A model generated the notes under the pieces. That model saw only the letters and a program-made list of their open reading frames with translations. It did no database searches and was not told the DNA's origin. From Variovorax paradoxus (GTDB lineage Bacteria; Pseudomonadota; Gammaproteobacteria; Burkholderiales; Burkholderiaceae_C), in NCBI RefSeq assembly GCF_009755665.1, contig NZ_CP046622.1, positions 5,025,001 to 5,089,000 on the forward strand: DNA of 64,000 nucleotides, written 5' to 3'. Shown here in pieces: positions 28,901-37,376 of the stretch; position 1 is the stretch's first letter, and every line of letters starts with the position of its first letter. The translations under genes and the position numbers were made by a program.

Positions 28901-29212
28901 CGGTCCGATGAAGACCAGCCCTGCTTCCGCGCAGGCCTGGGCGAAGTCGGCACGCTCGCTCAGAAAGCCGTAGCCGGGGTGCACCGCATCGCAGCCCTGC
29001 GCACGCGCAACGGCGACCAGCGCGCCGATGTCCAGGTACGCCGCGGGGCCCGTCGCATCGAACGCAACCGCGGCATCGGCCAGTTGCGCGTGCAGCGCCG
29101 ATGCATCGTCGCGCGCATGCACCGCCACGCTGGCAATGCCCAGGTCGCGCAGCGCACGCACCAGGCGCACGGCAATCTCGCCGCGGTTGGCAATCAGGAT
29201 CTTGGAGAACAA
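25907..29212 (-). CDS. Single-chain biotin-dependent acyl-CoA carboxylase
   Basis: The 1101-aa enzyme carries all functions in one chain. Order: biotin carboxylase (residues 1-450, starting FSKILIANRGEIAVRLVRA, ATP-grasp GGGGRGM at about 160, EANPRLQVEHTVTEA at about 289), biotinyl domain with EAMKMEH (biotin Lys at about 526), then a carboxyltransferase (about 610-1100). It adds CO2 to an acyl-CoA; the substrate cannot be told from sequence. The start is TTG at 29212 with a Shine-Dalgarno (AAAGG) inside the end of the upstream acyl-CoA ligase gene, 11 bp away; longer frames overlap that gene. The pair suggests activation then carboxylation of a carboxylic acid. Confidence 0.9.
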   Translation of the reverse strand: MFSKILIANRGEIAVRLVRALRDLGIASVAVHARDDASALHAQLADAAVAFDATGPAAYLDIGALVAVARAQGCDAVHPGYGFLSERADFAQACAEAGLVFIGPTPEQLALFGDKARARALAAQCDVPVMPGSAGAVTLAQAQAFFTEQQAQGAGVMIKAIGGGGGRGMRAVLHAEELPEAHARCMSEAKAAFGVEGVYVERLMRNARHIEVQVLGDGQAVASLGERECTLQRRFQKLVEIAPSPSLPDSLRAQITHAALRMAKAVNYRSLGTFEFLVDTESATLPFVFIEANPRLQVEHTVTEAVTGLDLVQLQIAVAAGQPLNALGVDADRTAPQRGFAVQWRINAETLDAHGNARPSSGTLARFDLPAGPGVRIDTHGYAGLAPSPHYDTLLAKLIVHSPSPHFADALRRSLRALDECHFDGIATNLALLRAIAARPEFASQAVHTRFVEAHLGDLLASAVAFEKKSPRKSASASEARNTAPADRPDDEDGLTVKAPMPAKLVQFEVALGDVLPAGAQLGVLEAMKMEHLLHAPAAGRVIALLAEPGDYLVEGQSLVRLEPVDAQAAEAEAHAGHDPDAIRPDLQKVIDRHAYTLDANREAAVAKRHAQGGRTARENIAELCDTASDPGNFIEYGALAIAAQTRRRTLEDLIANTPADGMVTGLGSINAKLFGPEASRCAVLAYDYTVLAGTQGMRNHHKTDRLLAVAHQLKLPVVLFAEGGGGRPGDTDMPIVAGLNNHTFSQFAALSGKVPVVGIVHGRCFAGNAALLGCADVIIATKASNIGMSGPAMIEGGGLGTFAPEQIGPSSVQSRNGVIDILVEDEAAAVAAAKQYLSYFQGPVADWHCADPRALRHVVPENRLRVYDVRAAMRGVADTGSLLELRAGFGAGIVTALARIEGKPVGLMANNPHHLGGAIDVEAADKSARFMQLCNAHGLPIVSLCDTPGFMVGPEIEAQAQVRHVCRMFMVASHLRVPFFAVVLRKGYGLGAQAMTAGGFDAPVFTVAWPTGEFGAMGLEGAVRLGYRKELAAEPEGAARDALFKKLVAQQYANGEAIHMAQTLEIDAVIDPAETRTWLVRGLASAGRSVEVARPYVDTW

Positions 29213-29223
29213 GAGAGAACCTT

Positions 29224-30864
29224 TCAGGCTTTGTCTTTCAGCAGGCGCCGAAGCACCTTGCCCGCACCAGTGGTCGGCAACGCGTCGATGAAGCTCACGG
29301 CACGCGGCGCCTTGTAGCTCGCCATGTTGTCTCGCGACCATGCAATGAGCGCGTCGGCATCGAGCGTGGCACCGGGCTTGCGCACGATGAAGGCCTTGAC
29401 CACCTCGCCCTTCTCCGCATCCGGCTGGGCGATGACCGCGGCCTGTGCCACCGCGGGATGCTTGATGAGAATGGTCTCGACCTCTTCAGGAAACACGCTG
29501 TAGCCCGAGACCTTGATCATTTCCTTGAACCGGCCGATGAAGGTGAGGTACCCATCCGCGTCGAGCTTGCCCATGTCGCCGGTGTGCACCCATTTGCCGC
29601 GCAGCGTGGCCGCAGTGGCTTCGGGCTTGTTCCAGTAGCCCTTGAAGCAGCCGGGGCTGGTCAGCACGATCTCGCCAACCTCGCCGGTGGGAACGTCGGC
29701 TTGCGTGTCGGGGTCGACGATGCGAATGGTCACGCCGGGCACTGCAATGCCTTGTGTGCCCCACCGGGGCGAATGGTGCGGCGTGTAGGTGTCGCAGGTG
29801 TGGGTTTCGCTGAGCCCGTAGGCGGCCTCGAACGATGTGCAATTGGGCGCATGCGAGCGCCACTGCGCCGCCAGCGGTTCGGTAAAGGTAATGCCGAAGC
29901 TGGTCACCGGATTGCGCTTCAGGCTCGAGAGATCGAAGCTCGCGATGTCGGGCACCTGCATGCAGGCCACGTTCATCGGCGCAATGCTGTACCACCAGCT
30001 CACCTTGTGCTGCGCAATGGCTTGCAGCGCGGCGCGCGGATCGAAGCGATGCAGCAGCACCGATGCGGCGCCGCTGAGCACCGGCACGTTCACGCCCATC
30101 AGCATGCCGGCGATGTGATAGAGCGGCGCGATGGAAAGCAGCACGTCGCCATTGGTCACGCCGTTGCAATCGGCCGCGGCGCGGGTCTTGAAAAGCGCGT
30201 TGCCGTAGGTGAGCATCGCGCCCTTCGGCAGGCCGGTGGTGCCCGAGGTGTAGGTCATCAGCGCCACATCGTCCAGGCCGATGCTCACGGGTTGCGGCAC
30301 AGCGCCGCTTTGCATCACGGAAAGAAAGTCTTCGCACCCTTCAGGCACGCTGCGAGCGGAACCGCGTTCGGCAAGCAACTCGGCGGGCAGGTCGAGCGTG
30401 GGCTCGGCAGGCAGCAGGTCGGCGTAATGCACCGCGAACACATGTTCGAGCGCGCTCCCAGGCTGCACCTTGCGCACGACCGGCAAGAGCGGCGCGGCGG
30501 CGACGATCACGCGAGCCTTGAGGTCATTGACCTGGTAGGCCAGTTCGTGCTCCTTGTTGAGCGGACCGCTGGGGCAGACGATGGCGCCGATCTTCTGGAT
30601 GCCGAAGTGCGCGACCAGGTACTGCGGGCAGTTGTTGAGAAAGAGCACCACCGGCTCTCCCTTTTTCACGCCGATGGCTTGCAGCCGGGCCGCAAAGGCA
30701 TCGCTCGCAAGGTCGAGTTGCGCCCACGTCATGGCATGGCCGTACCAGATGCATGCCGCGCTGTCGCCGCGCTCGCGCGCATGGGCACGCAGGTATTCGT
30801 GCAGCGGTTGCTGTGGACGGGGCGGAAGCTCGCTCAACTCGCGAGCCATTGCGGTTGTCTCCAT
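29224..30864 (-). CDS. AMP-binding acyl-CoA ligase
   Basis: The 546-aa adenylate-forming enzyme has TYTSGTTGLPKGAML (P-loop, about residue 203), YGLSET, HTGD and GRFKEMIKVSGYSVFP, and the catalytic lysine in GAGKVLRR near the C-terminus. It makes an acyl-CoA from a carboxylate, ATP and CoA through an acyl-AMP. It is the first gene of the operon with the carboxylase and is divergent from a TetR gene that likely represses it. Length and motifs fit medium-chain or aromatic acid ligases. Confidence 0.88.
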   Translation of the reverse strand: METTAMARELSELPPRPQQPLHEYLRAHARERGDSAACIWYGHAMTWAQLDLASDAFAARLQAIGVKKGEPVVLFLNNCPQYLVAHFGIQKIGAIVCPSGPLNKEHELAYQVNDLKARVIVAAAPLLPVVRKVQPGSALEHVFAVHYADLLPAEPTLDLPAELLAERGSARSVPEGCEDFLSVMQSGAVPQPVSIGLDDVALMTYTSGTTGLPKGAMLTYGNALFKTRAAADCNGVTNGDVLLSIAPLYHIAGMLMGVNVPVLSGAASVLLHRFDPRAALQAIAQHKVSWWYSIAPMNVACMQVPDIASFDLSSLKRNPVTSFGITFTEPLAAQWRSHAPNCTSFEAAYGLSETHTCDTYTPHHSPRWGTQGIAVPGVTIRIVDPDTQADVPTGEVGEIVLTSPGCFKGYWNKPEATAATLRGKWVHTGDMGKLDADGYLTFIGRFKEMIKVSGYSVFPEEVETILIKHPAVAQAAVIAQPDAEKGEVVKAFIVRKPGATLDADALIAWSRDNMASYKAPRAVSFIDALPTTGAGKVLRRLLKDKA

Positions 30865-30923
30865 GGCGTCACTTTCTCAGGGTTATCGATAGCCGCCTGC
30901 GCGGGGCCGGCGCTTGCCAATGA

Positions 30924-30957
30924 GTGCATGGTGCACCAACAATCCTACCCATGGGTA
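30924..30957. promoter_or_regulatory. Candidate operator: two palindromes between ligase and tetR
   Basis: GTGCA-TGG-TGCAC (30924-30936) and the 12-bp perfect palindrome TACCCATGGGTA (30946-30957) lie in the divergent gap, the second covering the likely ATG of tetR. Dyads of this size in such a gap are usual TetR-family operators, and binding here would block both directions. Confidence 0.45.
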
Positions 30958-31655
30958 TAACTTCGGCGACACGGCACAAACCCTCTGGCAACGCCGATGC
31001 GTCGGCATCCGCCACGGCACAGCCGCACCTGCCCCAGGGCACCGGGCGCCAGCGCGCCGCCACGCAAGGCACCGATCTTCAGCGCGAGCGCATTCTTCAG
31101 GCGGCAGCGCAGCTCTTTGCGGCGCAGGGCTATGCCAACACCACCATGGCGCAGATCGTTCGCGCGCTAGGCGTGACCAAGCCATTCGTGTACTACTACT
31201 TTCGCGACAAGCAGGAGATCTTCGAAACGCTTTCCTGGCGGCCCGCGGTCGACTGCTTCACCGCGCTCGACTTTGCGGCCAGCGATCCGCGCCGCGCGAG
31301 CGAAAAGGTAATCGAAGGCATCGAGCGGCTGATTCGCGCGACCATTGCACATCACCCCTGCGCGTTTTTTCCGTACCGCGAGCCGCAGGTGTACCGGCCC
31401 GAATACATTGCCGCGCAAAAAAAGCTCGCGCACCACTTCTACGACCTGCTGTGCCCGCTGCTCGAACAAGCGCGCCGCGACGGCGACCTGGACTTCACCG
31501 AAACCAGGATCACCGCGCTGGCCGCCTGCAGCCTGCCGGGTTTCCTCTTCAGCTGGTACCGGCCCGACGGCCGCCTTTCGGCCGATGAAGTGGTCGCCGA
31601 ACTCACCAAGCTCGCAAGCCGCGTGATCGGGCTTCGCGCCAAAGAACCGCATTGA
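30951..31655 (+). CDS. TetR family transcriptional regulator
   Basis: The protein (234 aa from ATG 30951; 243 aa from GTG 30924) has a TetR helix-turn-helix at about residues 45-90 (RILQAAAQLFAAQGYANTTM, then FVYYYFRDK) after an unusually long, polar N-terminal extension of about 40 residues. The C-terminal ligand domain is unlike named members. It is divergent from the ligase-carboxylase operon and reads toward the receptor gene, so it probably senses an acyl-CoA or the free acid. No clear Shine-Dalgarno precedes either start. Confidence 0.82.
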   Translation: MGITSATRHKPSGNADASASATAQPHLPQGTGRQRAATQGTDLQRERILQAAAQLFAAQGYANTTMAQIVRALGVTKPFVYYYFRDKQEIFETLSWRPAVDCFTALDFAASDPRRASEKVIEGIERLIRATIAHHPCAFFPYREPQVYRPEYIAAQKKLAHHFYDLLCPLLEQARRDGDLDFTETRITALAACSLPGFLFSWYRPDGRLSADEVVAELTKLASRVIGLRAKEPH

Positions 31656-31720
31656 AGCGAAAGGCGCGCATGGCGCCCTCCGCGGAAGTTTTTTTCAAAC
31701 GATATCGGAGACACACTGAC

Positions 31721-32968
31721 ATGAAATCCAGACGCGCCCCCATCGCCCTCGCGGTGCTGCTGGCCCTTGCGGCTACGGCACAGGCCCAGCAGCAGACCTA
31801 CAAGATCGCGTACATCGACCCTCTCTCGGGCCCGTTCGCGAATGTGGGCGAGCTGATGCTCACGCACACGCAATACGCCATCGAAGAGATCAACGCCAAG
31901 GGCGGCGTGCTCGGCGGCACCAAGCTGCAGCTGCTTCAGTTCGACAGCAAGCTTTCGGCACAGGAGAGCCAGAGCGCACTGCAGGCGGCCATTGACCAAG
32001 GCGCCAAAGCCATCGTCACGGGCGGATCGGGCTCGTCGGTGGTGGCGGCGCTCGTGCAATCGGTGACGCGGTGGAACCAGCGCAATCCGGGCAAGGAGCT
32101 GATCGTGCTGAACCATTCGTCGATCGACCCCGAGATGACGGGCAAGACCTGCAGCTTCTGGCACTTTCAGACGGAGGCCAACACGGCGATGAAGATGAAG
32201 GCGCTGGCCAACTACATCAAGAAGACGCCCGAGGTGAAGAAGGTGTACCTGCTGAACCAGGAGTACGCGCACGGCAAGCAATGGGCAAGCTACGGGCGGC
32301 AGCTGGTGGGCCTTGCGCGGCCTGATGTGCAGTTCGTCGGCGAAACGTTGCATCCGATCGGCCGCGTGAAAGACTTTTCGCCTTACGTCGCAAACATCAA
32401 GCAGAGCGGTGCGGACTCGGTGATTACCGGCAACTGGGGGCAGGACATGACGTTGCTGCTCAAGGCCGCGGGAGACGCGGGCTACAACCTGCGCTATTTC
32501 AACCACAGCGCGGGCTCGGTGCCGGGAACTGTTCTGGCGGTGTCGCAAGCCAAGCTGGGGCAGCTGACCTGGGTTGCCGAATGGCATCCGGGCCAGGCCG
32601 ATACGCCGCGCGCCGATGCACTCGCAAAGGCCTACAAGGCGAAAACGGGCAAGGACTTTCTCGCGCCGCGCATCGACTTCACGCCGCGTCTCCTGGCTGC
32701 GGCCATCAGCAAAGCCGGCAGCACGGACACGGTGAAGGTGGCACGTGCGCTCGAGGACCTGAGTTTCGATTCGGTGGTGGGGCCTGTGCGCATGCGCGGC
32801 GAGGACCACCAACTGCTGTTGCCGCAAGTGGTCAACACCATTGCGCCGGTGGATGGCAAGAGCGTGAAGGTGGGCTGGGAAGGTACCAATTACGGGTTCC
32901 GGACGGATGCTGTGTATACGGGGAACGAATTGGCTCAGGGGACTGACTGCAAGATGGTTCGTCCCTAG
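31721..32968 (+). CDS. Branched-chain amino acid-type ABC transporter substrate-binding protein
   Basis: The 415-aa periplasmic protein has a signal peptide ending in AQA and a type I periplasmic-binding (LivJ-like) fold: KIAYIDPLSGPFANVGE near the start and the two-lobe layout. It has no permease or ATPase genes beside it, so it would have to use a transporter encoded elsewhere. Its place after tetR suggests that it brings in the acid processed by the ligase and carboxylase. ATG at 31721 has GGAG 10 bases upstream; the longer frame starting inside tetR is rejected. Confidence 0.88.
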   Translation: MKSRRAPIALAVLLALAATAQAQQQTYKIAYIDPLSGPFANVGELMLTHTQYAIEEINAKGGVLGGTKLQLLQFDSKLSAQESQSALQAAIDQGAKAIVTGGSGSSVVAALVQSVTRWNQRNPGKELIVLNHSSIDPEMTGKTCSFWHFQTEANTAMKMKALANYIKKTPEVKKVYLLNQEYAHGKQWASYGRQLVGLARPDVQFVGETLHPIGRVKDFSPYVANIKQSGADSVITGNWGQDMTLLLKAAGDAGYNLRYFNHSAGSVPGTVLAVSQAKLGQLTWVAEWHPGQADTPRADALAKAYKAKTGKDFLAPRIDFTPRLLAAAISKAGSTDTVKVARALEDLSFDSVVGPVRMRGEDHQLLLPQVVNTIAPVDGKSVKVGWEGTNYGFRTDAVYTGNELAQGTDCKMVRP

Positions 32969-33018
32969 GCCCGGGTTGAGTTTTTCAGGGCGTGTGCAAA
33001 GGCCACCGGGTACTCCCC

Positions 33019-33065
33019 TCCGCGAATGTCCCCCGGCCTTCGGCCTCCTCCTTTATTTCGCTGCG
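33019..33065 (+). repeat. Left arm of 47-bp inverted repeat
   Basis: It matches the reverse complement of 33161-33207 at 46 of 47 positions; weaker similarity continues outward for about 12 bases with an indel (both arms carry GGTAC there). Inside the arm, GGCC-TTC-GGCC forms a small secondary hairpin. It looks like a dispersed intergenic repeat of the genus; copy number elsewhere cannot be seen here. Confidence 0.85.
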
Positions 33066-33160
33066 GGGAGCACCCGATGCCCTGTGCACTGGGGCATGCT
33101 CGTGGTGTACCGCTGATCAACGGCCGCTCTGTACAACGCACCCGCTGGCGGGGTGCCTTG

Positions 33161-33207
33161 CGCAGCGAAATAAAGGAGGAGGCCGCAGGCCGGGGGACAT
33201 TCGCGGA
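33161..33207 (-). repeat. Right arm of 47-bp inverted repeat
   Basis: Partner of 33019-33065. The single mismatch lies in the loop of the internal hairpin. With a 95-bp gap the two arms could form a cruciform or a long RNA hairpin, and might be the ends of a small non-autonomous element. Confidence 0.85.
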
Positions 33208-33368
33208 GAAAGGTACCCCGTCGGCGGGTGCGCCGCCCTGAACGAGCAACGCCCCAACACCGAACAAGCCTAAGGGAAACCCCGTCTGCCTCGCCCTCAC
33301 GCCGCCGAGATACTCCGGAAGTCACACCCGGACACCCCGAAGCGGGTCCACTCCAAAGGCGCAAACCC

Positions 33369-36300
33369 ATGGCAGGCAAGAACTCGCTCCATCCGATCCC
33401 TCATCCGGCGAAGAAGCCATTCGTCGGCAACCTGCTGTCGATTGGCTCGGACTCTCCGGTGCTCGACATGTGGCGGATCGCGCAGGAGCTTGGCGGGATC
33501 TACTGGCTCGACATGCCGGGCATGCCGGTGATCGTGGTGTCGTCGCCCGCGCTGGTCGACGAGTTGTGCGAAGAGCCGCGCTTCGACAAGAGCACGCGCG
33601 GTGCGCTGCGCCGGTTGCGTGCAGCGTCGCATGGGCTGTTCACTTCCGATACGCACGAGGAAACCTGGTCCAAGCCGCACAACATCCTGTTGGCCAACTT
33701 CAGCCAGCGCGCAATGCAGGCCTACCACCCGATGATGCTGGACATTGCGAGCCAGCTGGTCACCAAGTGGGAGCGCCTGAACTTCGACGAAGAGGTGGAC
33801 GTGGTGCGCGACATGACCGCGCTCACGCTCGACACCATCGGCTTGTGCGGCTTCGGCTATCGCTTCAATTCGTTCTACCGCGAAGGCTTTCATCCCTTCG
33901 TCGATGCGATGGTGCGCACGCTCGAAACGGTGCAGAACCGCCGCGGCCTGCCGCTCGAGGAACTCATGCTCAAGAAGGAGCTTGCGCAGCAGCGCAAGGA
34001 CATCCGCTACATGCACAAGATGGTGGAAGACATCATCGAGGAGCGGCGAGCGAGCGGCGCCGACATTGCCACCAAGTCCGACCTTTTGAGCTACATGATC
34101 GCGGGCGTGGACAAGAAAAGCGGCGAGCAGCTCACCGACAAGATGATCCGCGACGAGTGCATCGAATTCCTCATTGCGGGTCACGAGACCACCAGCGGCC
34201 TGCTCTCCTTTGCCATCTACTTCCTGCTCAACAACCCCGAGGCCATGGCCAAGGCGCAAGCCGAGGTGGACAGTGTGCTGGGCGGCGACACCTCGCAGAA
34301 GCCCACCTATGCGCAGGTGAACCGGCTGACCTACGTGCTGCAGGTGCTGAAGGAGTCGCTGCGCCTGTACCCGACCGCGCCCGCGATCTCGATGCGCGCG
34401 AAGGAAGACACCAAGATCGGCGGCCAGTACACGATCAAGAAGAACAACATGGTCATCATGCATGCGCTCGCGCTGCATCGCGACAAAAGCATCTGGGGCG
34501 AAAACGCCGACCAGTTCAACCCCGACAACTTCAGCCGCGAAGCCGAGCGCGAGCGGCCGGTCAACGCCTTCAAGCCCTTCGGCAACGGGCAGCGCGCCTG
34601 CATCGGGCGCCAGTTCGCGCTGCAGGAGGCGGTGCTCACGCTGGGCATGATCCTGCAGCGCTTCAACCTGGTCGATCACACGGGCTACAAGCTCAAGATC
34701 AAGGAAGCGCTGACGATCAAGCCCGAAGACTTCAAGATCAAGGCGCTGCTGCGCGACCCGGCTTCGCGCCCGCGCGGCAACGGCGAAACCGCCGCCGCGC
34801 CGAATGCGCCCGCCAAGCCCGTGGCGCGCAAGCCACAGGCCGCGCGCCACGGCACCTCGCTGCTGGTGCTGCAGGGCTCCAACCTGGGCACGGCAGAAGA
34901 CCTGGCACGCCAGCTGGCCGAGGCCGGCGAGCTGCGCGGCTTCTCCACGCAAGTTGCTTCGCTCGACGACTATGCCGAGCGGCTGCCGGCGAACGGCGCG
35001 GTGGCGATCGTCTGCGCCTCTTACAACGGCGTGGCGCCGGACAACGCGGCCGAATTCCATCGCTGGCTCGACAAGGCCGACGACTCGCTCAACGGCGTGC
35101 GCTTCAGCGTGTTCGGCTGCGGCAACACCGATTGGGCCGCCACCTACCAGGCGGTGCCGCGGCGCATCGACGAGCGGCTCGAGGCGCTCGGCGCCACGCG
35201 CGTGCACCCGCGCGGCGAAGGCGATGCGCGCGAGGACATGGACGGCGCGTTCCAGGACTGGAGCGACGCGCTCTGGCCCGAGCTGGTGAAAACCTTCGGC
35301 ATCCAGGCGGGCGCCGACACGCCGGCGGAGGCCGAGCCGCTCTACACGCTCGAAGAACTGCCGCCGCCGCAGAAGAACGCGCTGGTCGATGCGCTCGGCG
35401 CCGTGGCGCTGCGTGTTGTGGAAAACCGTGAGCTGCAAAGCCCCGGCAGCGATGCGGGGAGCAGCCGCTCCACCCGCCACGTCGAACTGATGCTGCCCGA
35501 AGGCGTCAACTACGTGCCCGGCGATCACCTGAGCGTGGTGCCGCGCAACAGCCCCGCGCAGGTGGAGCGCGCGATGGCGCGCTTCGGATTCGACCGCTCC
35601 GCGCATGTGCGGCTGCATGCCGCTGCCGGCCGCAAGGCGGCCCTGCCGGTCGACCAGGTGGTCGCGGTCGACCGTCTGCTGGGCGACTACGTCGAACTGC
35701 AGGACGTTGCCACGCGAAAGCAGATTGCCACGCTCGCCGCCTACACCGAGTGCCCTTTCACCAAGCCCCGGCTCATGGCTCTCTCTGGCAGCGACGAGGC
35801 GTCGCAGGCCGCCTACAGGGCCGAGGTGCTGCACAAGCGAAAGTCGCTGCTCGACCTGCTCGAGGAGCACCGCGCCTGCCAGGTGCCGTTCGCGGTGTTT
35901 CTTGAAATGCTGTCGCCGCTCTCGCCGCGCTACTACTCGATCTCGTCGTCGCCCTCGATGACCCCGGGGCGGTGCAGCGTCACTGTGGGCGTGGTGAGCG
36001 CACCGGCGCTTTCGGGCAACGGCGCCTTCGAGGGCGTTTGCTCCAACTACCTGGCGCGCGCCGAAGCGGGCGACGCGGTGCACGGCGTGATTCGCGAAAC
36101 AACCGCCGAAGGCTTTCGCCTGCCCGAGGATGCGCAGCGCCCGCTCATCATGATCGGCCCCGGCACCGGCCTTGCGCCGTTTCGCGGATTTCTGCAGGAA
36201 CGTGCGGCACAGGTCGAGCGGGGCGAGGCACTGGGCGATGCAATGCTGTTCTTCGGCTGCCGGCACCCGGAGCAGGATTTCATCTATGCAGAAGAACTCA

Positions 36301-36587
36301 AGGCCTGGTCGCACCGCGGTTTGATGAAGCTGCACACGGCCTTCTCGCGCTCGGGCGAACGCAAGGTGTATGTGCAGGACCTCATCCGCGAGCAGGGCGC
36401 GGCCGTCTGGAAGCTGCTGGAAGCAGGGGCAGTGATCTATGTGTGCGGCGACGGCTCGCGCATGGAGCCCGACGTGCGGCGCACGCTTGCCGACCTGGCC
36501 CGCGAGCACGGGCACGACAGCAATGCCTGGATGGACAAGATGATTGCCGACCAGCGCTACGTACTGGACGTGTGGGCGGGGGCCTAG
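33369..36587 (+). CDS. Self-sufficient cytochrome P450/NADPH reductase fusion, CYP102 type
   Basis: The 1072-aa protein resembles P450 BM3. Residues 1-460 are the P450 (I-helix AGHETTSG at about 268, ExxR ESLR at about 329, haem loop FGNGQRACIG with the Cys ligand at about 410). An Ala/Pro linker leads to a flavodoxin domain (about 495-640, LVLQGSNLGTAEDLARQLA), then an FAD/NADPH ferredoxin-reductase domain (RYYSISSSP at about 855, GPGTGLAPFRGF at about 930, VCGDGSRMEPDV at about 1024). Such enzymes hydroxylate fatty acids near the omega end with NADPH and O2 without partner proteins. The start at 33369 has AAAGG 8 bases upstream. Confidence 0.93.
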   Translation: MAGKNSLHPIPHPAKKPFVGNLLSIGSDSPVLDMWRIAQELGGIYWLDMPGMPVIVVSSPALVDELCEEPRFDKSTRGALRRLRAASHGLFTSDTHEETWSKPHNILLANFSQRAMQAYHPMMLDIASQLVTKWERLNFDEEVDVVRDMTALTLDTIGLCGFGYRFNSFYREGFHPFVDAMVRTLETVQNRRGLPLEELMLKKELAQQRKDIRYMHKMVEDIIEERRASGADIATKSDLLSYMIAGVDKKSGEQLTDKMIRDECIEFLIAGHETTSGLLSFAIYFLLNNPEAMAKAQAEVDSVLGGDTSQKPTYAQVNRLTYVLQVLKESLRLYPTAPAISMRAKEDTKIGGQYTIKKNNMVIMHALALHRDKSIWGENADQFNPDNFSREAERERPVNAFKPFGNGQRACIGRQFALQEAVLTLGMILQRFNLVDHTGYKLKIKEALTIKPEDFKIKALLRDPASRPRGNGETAAAPNAPAKPVARKPQAARHGTSLLVLQGSNLGTAEDLARQLAEAGELRGFSTQVASLDDYAERLPANGAVAIVCASYNGVAPDNAAEFHRWLDKADDSLNGVRFSVFGCGNTDWAATYQAVPRRIDERLEALGATRVHPRGEGDAREDMDGAFQDWSDALWPELVKTFGIQAGADTPAEAEPLYTLEELPPPQKNALVDALGAVALRVVENRELQSPGSDAGSSRSTRHVELMLPEGVNYVPGDHLSVVPRNSPAQVERAMARFGFDRSAHVRLHAAAGRKAALPVDQVVAVDRLLGDYVELQDVATRKQIATLAAYTECPFTKPRLMALSGSDEASQAAYRAEVLHKRKSLLDLLEEHRACQVPFAVFLEMLSPLSPRYYSISSSPSMTPGRCSVTVGVVSAPALSGNGAFEGVCSNYLARAEAGDAVHGVIRETTAEGFRLPEDAQRPLIMIGPGTGLAPFRGFLQERAAQVERGEALGDAMLFFGCRHPEQDFIYAEELKAWSHRGLMKLHTAFSRSGERKVYVQDLIREQGAAVWKLLEAGAVIYVCGDGSRMEPDVRRTLADLAREHGHDSNAWMDKMIADQRYVLDVWAGA

Positions 36588-36602
36588 CCCCTGCGGCTCA
36601 AC

Positions 36603-37376
36603 TCAGGCTTCGCGGTCTGGATCGGGATAGACCAGCGGCCCGAGTAGGCCGCGGTTGAAGGGCTTCCACTTGCCCTCTGGCTGCGCAAGGCGGTCGGCCA
36701 CCGCGTAGAGCACGGCGGGATGGCCGCCCAGCCCCAGGTGGCTTGCCACCACTTCGATGTTCTCGGCCTTGGGCCCGGGCTTTTCGAGGCTGCAGCGCCA
36801 TGCGACGACACCGTCGGTGCGGCTGAAGATCGACGTGGTGGGCACGGGCGGCGTGGGCTGCACGAACTTCATGCGGCGCGGGTCATGCGAGCTCTGGCCG
36901 CTCACGCCTTCGTACACGCGCCATGCGTTGGTGGCGCGCGGGCTGCCGGAAAACGGGCTGCCCAGGGTGATGACGTTGCGCACCAGGTCGGGCTGCGCGG
37001 ACGCGAGAAGCCGCGCATAGATGCCACCAAGGCTCCAGCCGATCACGCTGACCTTCTGGCCGCTCTTCTCGTGCAGCGACTTGAGGAGCGCCAGCATCCC
37101 GTCTTCCACGCCGTCGCGCGGGCCGAAGTTGCGGCCCAGGCCCCAGCCGTGTGCGTCGTAACCGCGGCTGCGCAGGTAGCGGCGCAGCAGCAGCGTGGAG
37201 CCGTCGCCCGCCACCAGACCTGGCAATACGATCACTGGATGCCCGTCGCCACGCGGCGTGAGCTGCAGCAGCGGCCACATTGCGACGCCGGCACCTGTTT
37301 CCCAGAGTGCGCGTGCTTCGGCCAGCATCAGCAGGCCTGACGGTGGCGCAATGTGGTTTCGGGTGGCGGTGGTCAT
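36603..37376 (-). CDS. Alpha/beta-hydrolase, lipase/esterase-like
   Basis: The 257-aa protein has the nucleophile elbow GWSLGG (about residue 120), an oxyanion region in VIVLPGLVAGDGST, and a C-terminal His in SHLGLGGHPA. It is the last gene of the minus-strand storage-lipid group, so it may release acyl groups from wax esters or triacylglycerol; this is inference. Start ATG 37376 (MTTATRNHIAPP); the frame extends further to 37460 but begins without a ribosome site. Confidence 0.78.
   Translation of the reverse strand: MTTATRNHIAPPSGLLMLAEARALWETGAGVAMWPLLQLTPRGDGHPVIVLPGLVAGDGSTLLLRRYLRSRGYDAHGWGLGRNFGPRDGVEDGMLALLKSLHEKSGQKVSVIGWSLGGIYARLLASAQPDLVRNVITLGSPFSGSPRATNAWRVYEGVSGQSSHDPRRMKFVQPTPPVPTTSIFSRTDGVVAWRCSLEKPGPKAENIEVVASHLGLGGHPAVLYAVADRLAQPEGKWKPFNRGLLGPLVYPDPDREA

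Larger units (their letters stand above)
32969..33368. other. Gene-free 400-bp stretch with a large inverted repeat
   Basis: No convincing gene lies here. The stretch is mostly an inverted repeat (33019-33065 and 33161-33207) with a 95-bp centre, followed by GC-rich sequence up to the P450 start. Short frames on both strands exist only because the repeat lacks stops. Any promoter of the P450 gene must lie at about 33210-33350, but none is clear. Confidence 0.6.

Noticed and set aside
26984..29317. 777-codon plus-strand frame over the carboxylase gene
   Set aside because: Shadow of the carboxylase; no domain, no ribosome site, and abnormal His/Arg content.
33297..36515. 1072-codon open frame antisense to the P450 fusion
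   Set aside because: Its length follows from GC-rich third positions in the real gene; composition is His/Arg/Gly/Val-rich with no domain, and the opposite strand is a clear P450-reductase.
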